A stretch of DNA of 64,000 nucleotides from Streptomyces clavifer (GCA_014651175.1 BMWJ01000007.1:310001-374000), one strand, 5' to 3'; numbered from the stretch's first letter, positions 24,224-33,225 are shown. Notes: a model not told the origin generated them from the sequence alone. Made by a program: numbers and translations.

Positions 24224-24859
24224 ATGACCGATCCGAATGTGCTGAGCACGGTCCGCGTCCCCCTGGTGGGGGAGGACGAAGCCCAGGGCAGAACCGCGGA
24301 GCTGTACGAGGCGATCAAGTCCCGGATGGGCATTCCCTTCGTGCCGGACATGTTCCGCCTGGTGTCCAGCCGGCCCGACCTGCTGGAGGTCGTGATCGCC
24401 GGCTACGGCGGCGTGTTCAACGACGGCGTGCTGCCTCGTGCGACCCGCGAGATGATCTCCGCCTGGAGCTCCAAGGTCAACGGCTGCCCGTACTGCGTGG
24501 GCACCCACAACTGGTTCCTGGCCCAGTTCGGCGGCGACCAGAAACTCACCGACGCGATCGCCGACTCCGCCTCGGTGGAGGACCTGCCGATCGACGAGCG
24601 CACCAAGGAACTCATGCGCCTGGTCACCCAGATCTGCACGGGTGCGTTCCGGGTCACCGACGAGGACTGGGCCAGGACCGAGGCCGCGGGCTGGACCAAC
24701 GCGGAGATGCTGGAGGCGGTGTTCACCGCTTCACTGTTCGCCTTCATCAACCGCCTGGTGGACGGCCTGGGCCTGGGCGACTCGGTGGCCCGCAGCCGGA
24801 TCGCCTCGCAGCCGGAGGACGCCACGGTGTCCGAGCAGCGGCTGGCAGAACCCCGATGA
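24224..24859 (+). CDS. AhpD-like (carboxymuconolactone-decarboxylase superfamily) protein
   Basis: The 211-residue all-helical protein carries the AhpD redox motif C-P-Y-C-V-G-T-H (CxxCxxxH) near residue 90, as in peroxidase-related CMD proteins. The redox Cys pair and nearby His are intact. Such proteins reduce hydroperoxides or catalyse related disulfide chemistry. The ATG follows a purine-rich AAAAGG site after an AT-rich leader. Its stop overlaps the SDR start by four bases. In this cluster it could act in oxidative tailoring or protect against radicals from the product; both are inference. Confidence 0.87.
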   Translation: MTDPNVLSTVRVPLVGEDEAQGRTAELYEAIKSRMGIPFVPDMFRLVSSRPDLLEVVIAGYGGVFNDGVLPRATREMISAWSSKVNGCPYCVGTHNWFLAQFGGDQKLTDAIADSASVEDLPIDERTKELMRLVTQICTGAFRVTDEDWARTEAAGWTNAEMLEAVFTASLFAFINRLVDGLGLGDSVARSRIASQPEDATVSEQRLAEPR

Positions 24860-25734
24860 GCAGCCCCTCGCGCGCGATCCTGCTGACCGGGGCGTCGTCG
24901 AGCACCGGCATGTCCTCCGGCACCGGTAAGGCCGTGGCACTGCGGCTGCACCGGGCCGGCTGGCCGGTCTACGCGACCGCGCGACGGCCCGAGGCACTGG
25001 CCGAGCTGGAGGCCGAGGGCATCCGGGTCCTCCAACTGGACGTCAACGACGAGGACTCGATGACGGCCGTCGTCGACAAGATCACCGCCGAGCACGGCTC
25101 GGTCGGCACTCTGATCAACAACGCCGCCTACAGCCTCAACGGCACCATCGGCGAGACGCCGATGGACGAGGTGCGCAGCCAGTTCGAAACGAACCTCTTC
25201 GGACTGTGCCGGCTCACCCAGCTCGTGCTGCCCGGCATGCGGGCGCAGGGCAGCGGCCGGGTGATCATGATGTCGTCCATCTTCGGTCAGTTCGCCACCC
25301 CGGGCCGCGGCTACTACCAGGCCACCAAGCACGCGTTGGAGGCCATCAGCGATTCGCTGCGCCTGGAGGTGGACACGTTCGGCATCAAGGTGGTGCTGGT
25401 CGAGCCGTCGCCGGTGCTCGGCGGGTTCGTACCGATGTCGGTCGCCGACCTCGGGATGTCCGGGCAGGAACGTGGCGGTCTGTACGACGACTTCTGGCGG
25501 TACTTCGTCGACTGGCACGGCGCCTACCGGGAGACGGAGAAGCCGAGCGGCCGCGGCCGGATGGCGGTGCGCGCCGAGACCGTGGCGAAGGTCATCGAGA
25601 AGGCGGTGACCAGCGACAACCCGCGGATCAGGTACCGGATCGGGATGCCGTCCCGGCTGCTGCCGCGGATGCGGTGGACCATCGGGGACAGGATGTTCGA
25701 ACGCTTCGTCCGGGCGTTCTTTCCCGTCCCCTAG
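24856..25734 (+). CDS. Short-chain dehydrogenase/reductase with an enlarged Gly-rich loop
   Basis: The 292-residue classical SDR has L-L-T-G-A-S-S-S-T-G at the N-terminus, N-N-A-A-Y, S-S-I-F-G and the catalytic Y-Y-Q-A-T-K. The nucleotide-binding loop is longer than normal: the stretch after T-G-A-S-S-S-T-G-M continues S-S-G-T-G-K, so the usual TGxxxGxG motif is effectively doubled. ATGA overlap joins it to the AhpD-like gene. It probably interconverts a ketone and alcohol; together with the GMC enzyme this gives a plausible redox pair on the polyketide. The substrate is unknown. Confidence 0.87.
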   Translation: MSSPSRAILLTGASSSTGMSSGTGKAVALRLHRAGWPVYATARRPEALAELEAEGIRVLQLDVNDEDSMTAVVDKITAEHGSVGTLINNAAYSLNGTIGETPMDEVRSQFETNLFGLCRLTQLVLPGMRAQGSGRVIMMSSIFGQFATPGRGYYQATKHALEAISDSLRLEVDTFGIKVVLVEPSPVLGGFVPMSVADLGMSGQERGGLYDDFWRYFVDWHGAYRETEKPSGRGRMAVRAETVAKVIEKAVTSDNPRIRYRIGMPSRLLPRMRWTIGDRMFERFVRAFFPVP

Positions 25735-25942
25735 GCGTGCCGTCACCGTGGCTCCGCCCGGGCCCGCCGAAGGTGGCGGCCGGGCGGGGCGCGGCTGCGA
25801 GCCCGGCGGCAGGCCGTGCCGGCACATCGTTCGGGACCGGCCGTCAGACCGCAAGAATGAAGAAGGAGGAACCCCGCATCGGTGTGACGATTGACTGACT
25901 CACCGAAAGACATCCGCCGAGGAGCTGAGGGAAGTGCCACCG

Positions 25943-26011
25943 ATGTATGAAGGCCACGCGGGGCCACCGCGGCGCGACGTCACCGGTCCGGATCCCGGAG
26001 CGGACGCATGA
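25943..26011 (+). CDS. Possible 22-codon leader ORF coupled to the downstream gene
   Basis: ATG 25943 follows a GAGGGA element, and its stop (26009-26011) overlaps the ATG of the next gene by four bases. The peptide is Gly/Pro-rich with no recognised motif. The downstream gene has its own GGAG site, so this may be chance. Confidence 0.2.
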   Translation: MYEGHAGPPRRDVTGPDPGADA

Positions 26012-27063
26012 AGGACCCGAGACTGCTCATCCAGTCGCCGCTCAGGAGGCTGTCCCTGCTCCAGGTCCGGCACATCGCGACCGTGCCGTTCGATGAGGCG
26101 ACCGGCGACACCGGCCGGGTCTACCGGGAGCTCGAACAGGACTTCGGGGTGCTGGCTCCGCCCGTAGCCCTGCACGCCCCGGTGCCGGCACTGCTCGCGG
26201 CCTCCTGGATGACACTGCGCGAGACGATGCTGGTCGACGGGCTGGTACCGCGGGCCGCGAAGGAAGCGGTGGCCGCCGCCGTGTCCCGGGGCAACCAGTG
26301 CCCCTTCTGCATCACCATGCACTCCACGATGCACAACTCCCTGACTGCCCGGCCCACTTCGTCCGGGCGGGGCGCGAAGGCAGGACCGAACGGCGGCGCG
26401 GGGACGGCGCCGGGCCAGTTGACGGCGTGGATCGACTCGGCGGGCAGGCCTCCGTTCGCACCCGAGCTGATGCCGGAGCTGGCCGGGACCGCGTTCTGCC
26501 TCCAGTACCTCAACCGGATGGTCAACGTCTTCCTGGGCGCGCAACCGCTGCCGCCGCACGCCCCGGACCGGGCGGTGGGCCCCGTGCTGCGGGTGCTGAC
26601 CGGCCTGATGCGCAGCTCCGTCCGGGCCAGGCCCCGAGCGGGTACGTCGCTGTCGCTACTGCCCGACGCACCGCTGCCCGAGGACCTGGGCTGGGCGGCG
26701 GCCGATCCGCGGATCGCCGCGGCGCTGGCCCGCAGTACGGCGGCCGTCGAGCTGACAGCGGCCGAACTGGTGCCGGAGCCGGTCCGGGACCTGGTGGCCG
26801 CCGAACTGGCCCGCTGGGACGGCGGCGACCCCGGCCTCGGCCGGGCCTGGCTGGACGCACCGCTGCGGGAACTGCCGCCGGCCGACCGACCGGCGGGCAA
26901 CCTCGCACTGCTCACCGCCCTGGCTTCCTACCGGGTGGACGACAAGGTCATCGCGGCCTTCCGGCAGAACGGCGGGGGTGACCGGGAGATCCTCGCGGTC
27001 ACGTCGTGGGCCGCCCAGCGGGCGGCCCAGCGGCGCAGCGGACAACTGCTCCGCGACAACTGA
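26008..27063 (+). CDS. Second AhpD/CMD-like protein, enlarged (351 aa)
   Basis: The protein carries C-P-F-C-I-T-M-H-S (CxxCxxxH) around residue 98, the AhpD redox motif. At 351 residues it is much longer than usual. A Gly/Ala-rich linker (~120-140) is followed by a ~200-residue second half that could be another CMD-like helical repeat lacking the Cys pair. GGAG lies seven bases before the ATG. It is the second redox CMD protein within 2 kb, and both lie next to the enediyne genes. Possible roles are peroxide or thiol chemistry. Not assigned. Confidence 0.75.
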   Translation: MKDPRLLIQSPLRRLSLLQVRHIATVPFDEATGDTGRVYRELEQDFGVLAPPVALHAPVPALLAASWMTLRETMLVDGLVPRAAKEAVAAAVSRGNQCPFCITMHSTMHNSLTARPTSSGRGAKAGPNGGAGTAPGQLTAWIDSAGRPPFAPELMPELAGTAFCLQYLNRMVNVFLGAQPLPPHAPDRAVGPVLRVLTGLMRSSVRARPRAGTSLSLLPDAPLPEDLGWAAADPRIAAALARSTAAVELTAAELVPEPVRDLVAAELARWDGGDPGLGRAWLDAPLRELPPADRPAGNLALLTALASYRVDDKVIAAFRQNGGGDREILAVTSWAAQRAAQRRSGQLLRDN

Positions 27064-27422
27064 ATACCCAGCTCCCCTCGGGTCGGCAGCTGTTGTTCCG
27101 CCCACCGCCTTGCGGTGGTGCTCCGATACAGGGTCCGTGCGCCCTGAATTCTCCAGGTGTTGATACCCGATGCAGCTCAGCGGGATCCAGCACTTTCATG
27201 TCGTCGCCCGAAAGCGGGTTCCCTTTCCCGCCGACCTGCGGTCGTCAGGCGCTGGCCTGCACGTCCGGTCAGGACGTACTCGCTTCGTCAGCACGCTCGG
27301 AGAAACACCGCGCAAATCTTTGCGGTACACATTATCGCACCGACAGAGCGTCAGTTCTGAGATGTCGCTCGGCCATTTCCGTCAGGACGCATTCGATTCA
27401 TCGACAAGCTTGGAGCATTGCC
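27064..27422. promoter_or_regulatory. Leader region upstream of the AraC-type gene
   Basis: This 359-base gap is relatively AT-rich from about 27160. A short hairpin at 27106-27122 (CCACCGC-CTT-GCGGTGG) may end the preceding transcript. No gene is supported. The long leader suggests a regulated promoter for the AraC-type gene. Confidence 0.4.
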
Positions 27423-28217
27423 ATGCAGGTCGCCGTTGAGCGCGCGATAGCGACGATGTGGGAGCGATACGAGGAACCACTCTCGCTCGACGAGATCGCC
27501 AACACCGCGATTCTCAGCAAATTCTACTTTTCCCGGGTGTTCCGCAATCTCACCGGCACCTCTCCGGGCCGATTCCTTTCCGTGGTCCGGTTGCACCAGG
27601 CGAAGAGCCTGCTATTGGAAACCAATCTCAGCGTCACCGAGATCTCCTACCGGGTCGGTTACAACAGTCTCGGCACCTTCACCAGTCGTTTCACCCGCAG
27701 CGTGAGCCACTCCCCGGCCCGCTACCGGGCGCTGGCCCGTGCCGGACTGCTCGCGCCGAGCGGCGGGGCCGCCACGGGGCCGCAACAGCTCCTCGACGGT
27801 TGCCGGCCCGCCAGTCAGCTCGAAGGCACCATTCGTCTCCCCACCGCACAGCCGGTACGGATCTACGTCGGTGCGTTCCGTGAGTCCATCGTGCAGGGCC
27901 GCCCGACCGCCTGCGCGATCCTGGACGGGCCCGGTTCGTTCTCGCTGCGCCTGCCGGAGGGCGCCTGGTACATCCGGGCGGCCGTACTCGCCATGGAGGA
28001 CCCGCCCTCGCCGCTCGGTCAGCGGCGCCCGCTGCTGGTGGCCTCGAGCCAGGTACTGAACGTACGACGGGACCAGGTCACCCGGGTCAACCTGATCGGG
28101 CGTCCGCTGACCCCCCTGGACCTGCCGATCCTGCTGGCGCTGCCGGAGCTGGACTTCTCGGGTCTGCCGAAGGCCGGCGCTGCTCCCTTCGAGCTGCCCG
28201 CCATCACCGGCACCTGA
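27423..28217 (+). CDS. AraC-type regulator with N-terminal HTH and an unusual C-terminal domain
   Basis: The 264-residue protein has the AraC DNA-binding domain at its N-terminus (residues ~3-102), with L-D-E-I-A-N-T-A-I-L-S-K-F-Y-F-S-R-V-F and the second-helix pattern V-T-E-I-S-Y-R-V-G-Y-N-S-L-G-T-F. In most AraC proteins this domain is at the C-terminus. Residues ~130-264 form a beta-rich domain with repeated L-R-L/V-R-I-Y-V patterns that I do not recognise. GGAG lies nine bases before ATG 27423. As the only regulator next to the PKSE accessory genes, it is a candidate pathway regulator. The strong terminator after it closes the region. Confidence 0.85.
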   Translation: MQVAVERAIATMWERYEEPLSLDEIANTAILSKFYFSRVFRNLTGTSPGRFLSVVRLHQAKSLLLETNLSVTEISYRVGYNSLGTFTSRFTRSVSHSPARYRALARAGLLAPSGGAATGPQQLLDGCRPASQLEGTIRLPTAQPVRIYVGAFRESIVQGRPTACAILDGPGSFSLRLPEGAWYIRAAVLAMEDPPSPLGQRRPLLVASSQVLNVRRDQVTRVNLIGRPLTPLDLPILLALPELDFSGLPKAGAAPFELPAITGT

Positions 28218-28232
28218 GACCGTGGGCGCGAA

Positions 28233-28274
28233 GGAGAACGCCCGGCCCGTCGTGCGACGGGCCGGGCGTTCTCC
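28233..28274. terminator. Terminator after the AraC-type gene
   Basis: A perfect 20-bp inverted repeat (28233-28252 with 28255-28274) with a minimal loop follows the stop by 15 bases. It likely marks the edge of the accessory gene group. Confidence 0.92.
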
Positions 28275-28373
28275 AGCGGTGCGGGCCGTCCGTGCGCCGG
28301 GCCCGCCCTGGGCACCGGCCCGGCCGGTGCGGCCCCGGACAGTCCTGCCGCGGCTCTCGCGGGGCCCGGTGGG

Positions 28374-29075
28374 TCAGAACCCGCGGACCGGCTCCACCTC
28401 GTTCGCGGGCGGCGCGAACGGCCCCCAGGCGAAGGCCGGCATCCAGGTCACCGACGGGTCCCCGGACCAGCGCAGGTCCTCGATCTGGTGCCGGGTGCGG
28501 CGGCCGGTCAGCGACCGGAACACGTCGAAGGCCTGGCCGTGGACCGTGGCGACGGGAGCCCCCTCGCCCACCACCCAGTCCCGCTCCGGGGTGTCGATCC
28601 GCAGCGCCGGCAGATTCCCTCCGTGCAACGCGAGGCCGAAGCCCATGGTGGCCAGGTCCAGCGCGCCGGGGAACGCCGGATGGCCGGACGGCGCGACCGT
28701 CTCGCCCAGACCGACGCGCAGGTCCATCTCGTGCGAGAACACATCGAGCAACATGATGCGCCGCCGCAGTTCGGGGGTGTGGTCCAGTGCCTCGCGCAAC
28801 TCGCTGTCCAGGGCGTCCCACCGGTCCAGCAGACCGGGCAGGTCAACGCCCTCCGCCGGGCCCAGATCGATCTGGTTGTCCTCCAGGGCGACGAACGACT
28901 CGCATATGTGGACCAGGTGTCCGATCAGGTCGCGCACGGTCCAGTCGGGGCAGGCGGGCACGCCGGCGGCGGCCGTGTCCGGCGTCCGGGTGACCAGGCC
29001 GGTGATGTTTTCCCTGGTCCGCCGATAGGCGTGGTACTGCTCGGCCGGATCGTGTCCGGTCCCCGCCGCCGTCAT
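28374..29075 (-). CDS. Maleylpyruvate isomerase-type (DinB-like, mycothiol-dependent family) protein
   Basis: The 233-residue protein has the MDMPI_N pattern: P-A-C-P-D-W-T-V-R-D-L-I-G-H-L-V-H (residues ~40-56) with later Glu/His contexts (S-H-E-M-D-L-R) that normally bind zinc. It ends with a C-terminal domain containing V-x-G-x-A. The family includes mycothiol-dependent isomerases and transferases. Its ATG overlaps the epimerase stop by four bases. Last gene of the minus-strand operon. Substrate unknown. Confidence 0.85.
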   Translation of the reverse strand: MTAAGTGHDPAEQYHAYRRTRENITGLVTRTPDTAAAGVPACPDWTVRDLIGHLVHICESFVALEDNQIDLGPAEGVDLPGLLDRWDALDSELREALDHTPELRRRIMLLDVFSHEMDLRVGLGETVAPSGHPAFPGALDLATMGFGLALHGGNLPALRIDTPERDWVVGEGAPVATVHGQAFDVFRSLTGRRTRHQIEDLRWSGDPSVTWMPAFAWGPFAPPANEVEPVRGF

Positions 29076-30106
29076 GACCCGCTCCGCTCGCCCGCGGTAC
29101 CGGCCTGGCGCCGCGTCAGCAGGCCGGCCCGGTGGAGCCAGCGAGCGGTGTCGGCCATCGTCGTCGCGACGGGCCGCGCCGTGGGGACGTCGGCCGTGGC
29201 GGCCCGGGCCACCGGCACCGCGTGCACGCAGGTGTAGGCGGCGCCGAACTCGGCGGGTATGTGCCACGGCCACCACCGCTGGACCTCATCGGCGACCCGG
29301 GCGGCGGGAAGCATGGCCCGCCCCGGCAGCCGTAGCGTCGTGAGACTGCGGCCGGTCGCCGCGCGGAGCTCCGTCAGGTAGTCGGCCGTCGTCACGTACC
29401 GGTTGGGCCCGAAGACCCGTACCGGCTTGTCCGGCGGCGGGCCGAGGGCCAGTCCCCCGAGTACCGCGGCGGTGTCACGCACGTCGCCCAGCGGGAAGCC
29501 GCCGGTGGGCCACAGCGGCATCAGGCCGCGCAGCGCGTCGCGCAGCCGGCCGGTCTGGTCACCGAGCCTCGGGTCGTCCGGGCCCAGCAGGGCCGGGGGG
29601 TAGACGATGTGGATCGGTGCCCCGTCGTCCTGGTGCCGCCGGGCGACCGTCTCGCAGGCCGCCTTGCTCGCCAGGTAGGGCTCAACGGGGTCCCCCACCG
29701 GGCTTTCGGCGCGCAGCTCGGATTCGGTGGTGGGAATCAGCGCGCCAACGGTCGAGACGTACAGCACCGTACCGGTCCCGGCCCGGACCGCCGCCTTCAG
29801 GACCGCTTCGGTGCCCGCCACATTGGTGCGGGTGATGTCGTCACGGCGCCGGCGGTCGAAGGAGTAGACCGACCCCAGGTGGATCACGGCGTCGGCGCCG
29901 CGGACCGCGCGGGCCGCCGCTGCCTCGTCGGCGACGTCGCCGGTGACGGTCTCCACCGTGTCCGGGTCGATGCCGAGCGGGCCGAGCGCGGGCGCCAGCC
30001 GTAACGGGTCGCGCACCAGCAGCCGGATCCGTGCTCCGCCGGCCGCGAGGGCGGCGACCGTGTGCGAGCCGAGGAAGCCGGTGCCTCCTGTCACACAGAC
30101 CAACAT
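29072..30106 (-). CDS. NAD(P)-dependent epimerase/dehydratase (extended SDR)
   Basis: The 344-residue protein begins with the extended-SDR Rossmann motif V-T-G-G-T-G-F-L-G-S-H, has D-V-A-D-E, V-I-H-L-G-S-V and the catalytic Y-L-A-S-K. A full AAAGGAGGAA site precedes ATG 30106. The family includes sugar epimerases, dihydroflavonol-type reductases and steroid dehydrogenases. The overall shape (R-L-L-V-R-D-P-L-R-L near residue 30) fits a dihydroflavonol-reductase/3-beta-HSD-like branch better than a nucleotide-sugar one. Co-directional with UbiB and MDMPI-like genes. Confidence 0.85.
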   Translation of the reverse strand: MLVCVTGGTGFLGSHTVAALAAGGARIRLLVRDPLRLAPALGPLGIDPDTVETVTGDVADEAAAARAVRGADAVIHLGSVYSFDRRRRDDITRTNVAGTEAVLKAAVRAGTGTVLYVSTVGALIPTTESELRAESPVGDPVEPYLASKAACETVARRHQDDGAPIHIVYPPALLGPDDPRLGDQTGRLRDALRGLMPLWPTGGFPLGDVRDTAAVLGGLALGPPPDKPVRVFGPNRYVTTADYLTELRAATGRSLTTLRLPGRAMLPAARVADEVQRWWPWHIPAEFGAAYTCVHAVPVARAATADVPTARPVATTMADTARWLHRAGLLTRRQAGTAGERSGS

Positions 30107-30308
30107 GTCGTTCCTCCTTTTCCGTCCCCTGCTCGACGTGCCGCTTCGCCCGCCGGCACGGCCGGTCCGCAGGCGTGCACAGCCGGTCCGGCAGGAGCTG
30201 TCGGGTGATGTCCGCCAAGCGGCGGTTCGTGCCGTCCGGCCCGGGCCACACGAAGGCGGGTACGGGCGTCCGCAGACGGTGCGGGGTTCGGCGGGGCCGG
30301 CACGGTTC

Positions 30309-31619
30309 TCAGGCGGCCCACCCGCCGGAGTGGCCGCTCTCACGGCGCTCGGCGTCCACTTGGACGTCCTTGGCGAAGGAGGCCATGAGCACGGGAACCG
30401 CCTCGGCCTGGAAATCGACCTCGGAGTCGAACTCCTTGATCATTCCTTCCAGCACCAGCAGCGACAGTAGCGGAAAGGCGAACTCGGCCGCGGCGAAGAC
30501 GCCGAAATCCTTCTGGAGCTTGAACAGCCGCGGCGCGAACGCCCCGAGGTCGAAGTCCTTCGACAGCGCCCCGGCCACCTCGTCCACCAGCTCCGTCACC
30601 GCGCTGCGGAAGCCCTCCCGGTCCATGTCAGCGGGGAGCCGCGCGGCGCTGTCGAGCACGATGTCCGCACACTTCGGGCCGTTGCCCTGGGCCATGTTGA
30701 GGAAGAAGCCGGCGAAGGAGCGCCGCACCGCGTCGGGCAGCTGCACCACGAAGCCGGCGTCCAGCACCACGACCCGTCCCTCACCGTCCAGGCAGAGGTT
30801 GCCCGGATGCAGGTCGCAGTGCACCACGCCGTCCACGAAGAGCATCCGGTAGACCGCCCGGAGGACGTCGCGGACCACCTCCTGGCGGCGGGCCATCGAC
30901 ATGCCGTGGGGCCGGAACCGGCCGATGTCCGGGACGAACTCCATGGTGAGCACCGTCGGTCCGCACAGTCCCTCGACGGGCGCGGGGATGCGCAGTTCGG
31001 TGTGTTCGCCGAGGTTGCCCCGCAGCGCGAGCAGGGAATCGTGTTCGGCGGTGAAGTCGAGCTGGCGCAGGACGGCGCCGCCGAGTTGTCCGATCATCTC
31101 CTCGGCGGGCAGGTCCCGCATGCTCGGCAGCAGCCGACCGGCCCGCGCGCCGAGCAGGGCCAGCCGCAGATCGGCCTCCAGCACCGGGCGGATGCCGTGC
31201 CGCTGCACCTTGACGGCGACCTCGGTGCCGTCGGCAAGCCGTGCGCGGTGCACACTGGCGATACTGCCGCAGGCCACCGGCTCCCAGTCGAACTCGGCGA
31301 AGGCATCCGAGAATCCGGCCTCGGCGAGGGTGCGTGCCACCGCCGCGCGTCTCGGCTGCCGCACCTCGTCGGCCAGTTCACCCAACGCGTCGCACCAGCG
31401 TTCGGGGACCAGGTCACGGCGCGTGCTGAGCAGTTGCCCCGCCTTGACGAAGAACGGCCCCAGCGCGGTCAGCAGCCGGGGAGCGCGGAGCGCCAGCCGG
31501 GTCCGACCGCCGCGGGTCATCGTGTGCGGCAGGGCGGCGATCAGATGTCCGGTGACGATCAGGGCGGTGGCACAGGCACGCTTCGGCAGCAGCCACCAGC
31601 TGGTCCCTTGTTCTCGCAC
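30309..31619 (-). CDS. ABC1/UbiB (AarF) family protein kinase-like ATPase
   Basis: The 436-residue protein has the family's signature: F-F-V-K-A-G-Q-L-L-S-T-R (KxGQ motif, residues ~56-67), C-G-S-I-A-S-V-H (Ala-rich loop), A-V-K-V-Q (ATP Lys), H-C-D-L-H-P-G-N (catalytic loop) and L-D-A-G-F (Mg-binding; the usual DFG is DAG). It also has a long C-terminal helical part. UbiB homologs act in quinone or isoprenoid-lipid handling by an unclear mechanism. Presence in a MerR-controlled operon with two MDMPI-like proteins and an epimerase is unusual. Confidence 0.92.
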   Translation of the reverse strand: MREQGTSWWLLPKRACATALIVTGHLIAALPHTMTRGGRTRLALRAPRLLTALGPFFVKAGQLLSTRRDLVPERWCDALGELADEVRQPRRAAVARTLAEAGFSDAFAEFDWEPVACGSIASVHRARLADGTEVAVKVQRHGIRPVLEADLRLALLGARAGRLLPSMRDLPAEEMIGQLGGAVLRQLDFTAEHDSLLALRGNLGEHTELRIPAPVEGLCGPTVLTMEFVPDIGRFRPHGMSMARRQEVVRDVLRAVYRMLFVDGVVHCDLHPGNLCLDGEGRVVVLDAGFVVQLPDAVRRSFAGFFLNMAQGNGPKCADIVLDSAARLPADMDREGFRSAVTELVDEVAGALSKDFDLGAFAPRLFKLQKDFGVFAAAEFAFPLLSLLVLEGMIKEFDSEVDFQAEAVPVLMASFAKDVQVDAERRESGHSGGWAA

Positions 31620-31711
31620 GGCAACCCCAGATCCCTCGTGTCGGGCGGACCGAAGACGGCCCGCCTGCTAGGAAAGCAGCCACCGGGCCGGTGATCTATA
31701 CGCCATATTGC

Positions 31712-32494
31712 TCACTGCGGTGCCCGGCCCGTGCCGGGCGGTCCGACGTAGGACTGTGCGATGTCCAGCCACTGGTCGGCCTCCGTCCCGACAGCGCTCA
31801 GCGCGAGGTCGTCGCGGTGTCTGCGCCGGGTGACGAGCAGACAGAAGTCCTGGGCCGGGCCGGCGATCCGCTGCCCGGCCTCCGGCGGGCCGAAGGCCCA
31901 CAGCTCCCCGGACGGGGCCGTCAGCTCGAAACGGAACGGCTCGGCCGGAGGCCGCAGGCCGCGGGCACGGTAGGCCAGGTCCCGGGTGCGGGTCCCGAGG
32001 AAGACGATGTGGCCGATCCGGTCGGTGAGCACGCGCGGACGCCCGAGGCCGTCGCGGATGTCCTGGCCGTGCGCGAACAGCTCTGTCAACGCGACCGCGG
32101 CGAGCACGCTGCCCGGCAGCGGCCCGGCCGGCCACGGCACCAGGTCACGCCGCTCCAGTGCGGCCAGCCCCTTCTCGGCGGCGGCCCGTTCCTCGGCCCA
32201 GCGACGCAGCAGACCGGGAAGCGGCTCCGCGACGTACTCGGCGAGCCTGGCGTCCAGCCCGGACTGGAAGTCGTCCCGGACCGGCGCGGTCTCGGCCTCG
32301 AATGCCTCCGCGTCGCTCACCGCGAGCCGGACCATACGGGAGACGTACGCCAGGTGAGCCACCTGGTGACGGACCGTCCAGGAGGCGGCGGGGGTCTCCG
32401 CCGCCCATTCCTCGGGGCTCAGTCCTGACACGAGATCACCGAGTTCGGTGCCCTCCACCGCCAGATCGGCGTACACGTCCTGCATCGCGGTCAC
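31712..32494 (-). CDS. MDMPI/TIGR03084-type DinB-like protein
   Basis: The 260-residue protein begins with T-A-M-Q-D-V-Y-A-D-L-A-V-E-G and has the family's W-T-V-R-H-Q-V-A-H-L-A-Y and L-F-A-H-G-Q-D-I-R-D-G zinc-ligand contexts. GTG 32494 overlaps the merR stop (GTGA). Actinobacteria carry many such mycothiol-linked proteins with unknown substrates. This operon has two different ones (see 28374). Confidence 0.85.
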   Translation of the reverse strand: MTAMQDVYADLAVEGTELGDLVSGLSPEEWAAETPAASWTVRHQVAHLAYVSRMVRLAVSDAEAFEAETAPVRDDFQSGLDARLAEYVAEPLPGLLRRWAEERAAAEKGLAALERRDLVPWPAGPLPGSVLAAVALTELFAHGQDIRDGLGRPRVLTDRIGHIVFLGTRTRDLAYRARGLRPPAEPFRFELTAPSGELWAFGPPEAGQRIAGPAQDFCLLVTRRRHRDDLALSAVGTEADQWLDIAQSYVGPPGTGRAPQ

Positions 32495-33225
32495 GTGGCC
32501 GTTCCTTTCGGGGCGCCGAAGAACACAGCGGGCGAACCGTGTCCATCTTCCGGAAGCGGGCGGACCACCGCTTCTTCGCACGTGCTCTCCGCGCCGCCTT
32601 CGACGTCCTGGAAGTGACGGACTGATTTGTCCTCCACGGCGAGGCGCCGCAGCGCGAGCAGCGCCGGTTCCAGCAGGAGACTCACCAGCACGGCGCGTTC
32701 GGCGGCCTCCTCGGGCCCCCAGGCGCCTTTCAGCTGCTCGATGTCCAGCTCCGATGCGCGGTCCGCCAATCGCGCGTAGGGCAGCAGCGTCCGCCAGTCG
32801 ATCCCCGTACTCAGCTCCGACAGGGCGTGCAGAATCTCGCCGAGACTCCGGGTGGCGGCGGTACCGGTGTCGACGTCCCAGCCCATCTCGGTGACCAGCC
32901 TCCGCGCGCCCGCGACGCCCGGAGCCTTCGCCCGTTCGCGGTCCCCGTCCGGCGACTCCGGCCCGCCGTCGATCGGCGTTCCGAGGATCCGGTGCGGATC
33001 CGGCTGCCGCGCCATGGTGCCGAGAACCCTTTTGGCCGCACCGACCGACAGCCGGCGCACACCGATCAGCGCCCGGATCAACCGCAGTCGGTGCAGGTGC
33101 GCCTCGCCGTACTCGGCACGGGTCGCGGTGACGCGCCGGCCCGGGGGCAGCAGCCCTTCCCGGAGGTAGTACTTGATCGTCGCGGCCGGCATCCCGCTGA
33201 GGCTGCTGAGTTCCGCCAACCTCAT
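32491..33225 (-). CDS. MerR-family transcriptional regulator
   Basis: The 244-residue protein has the N-terminal MerR domain M-R-L-A-E-L-S-S-L-S-G-M-P-A-A-T-I-K-Y-Y-L-R-E-G-L-L-P, written here as two parts: the L-S-G-M-P turn and the Y-Y-L-R-E-G-L-L wing. It then has a long helical effector domain (~150 residues). There are no metal-binding Cys. It heads the 28.4-33.4 kb operon and probably controls it. Its ATG overlaps the stop of a possible small ORF upstream. Confidence 0.88.
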   Translation of the reverse strand: MRLAELSSLSGMPAATIKYYLREGLLPPGRRVTATRAEYGEAHLHRLRLIRALIGVRRLSVGAAKRVLGTMARQPDPHRILGTPIDGGPESPDGDRERAKAPGVAGARRLVTEMGWDVDTGTAATRSLGEILHALSELSTGIDWRTLLPYARLADRASELDIEQLKGAWGPEEAAERAVLVSLLLEPALLALRRLAVEDKSVRHFQDVEGGAESTCEEAVVRPLPEDGHGSPAVFFGAPKGTAT

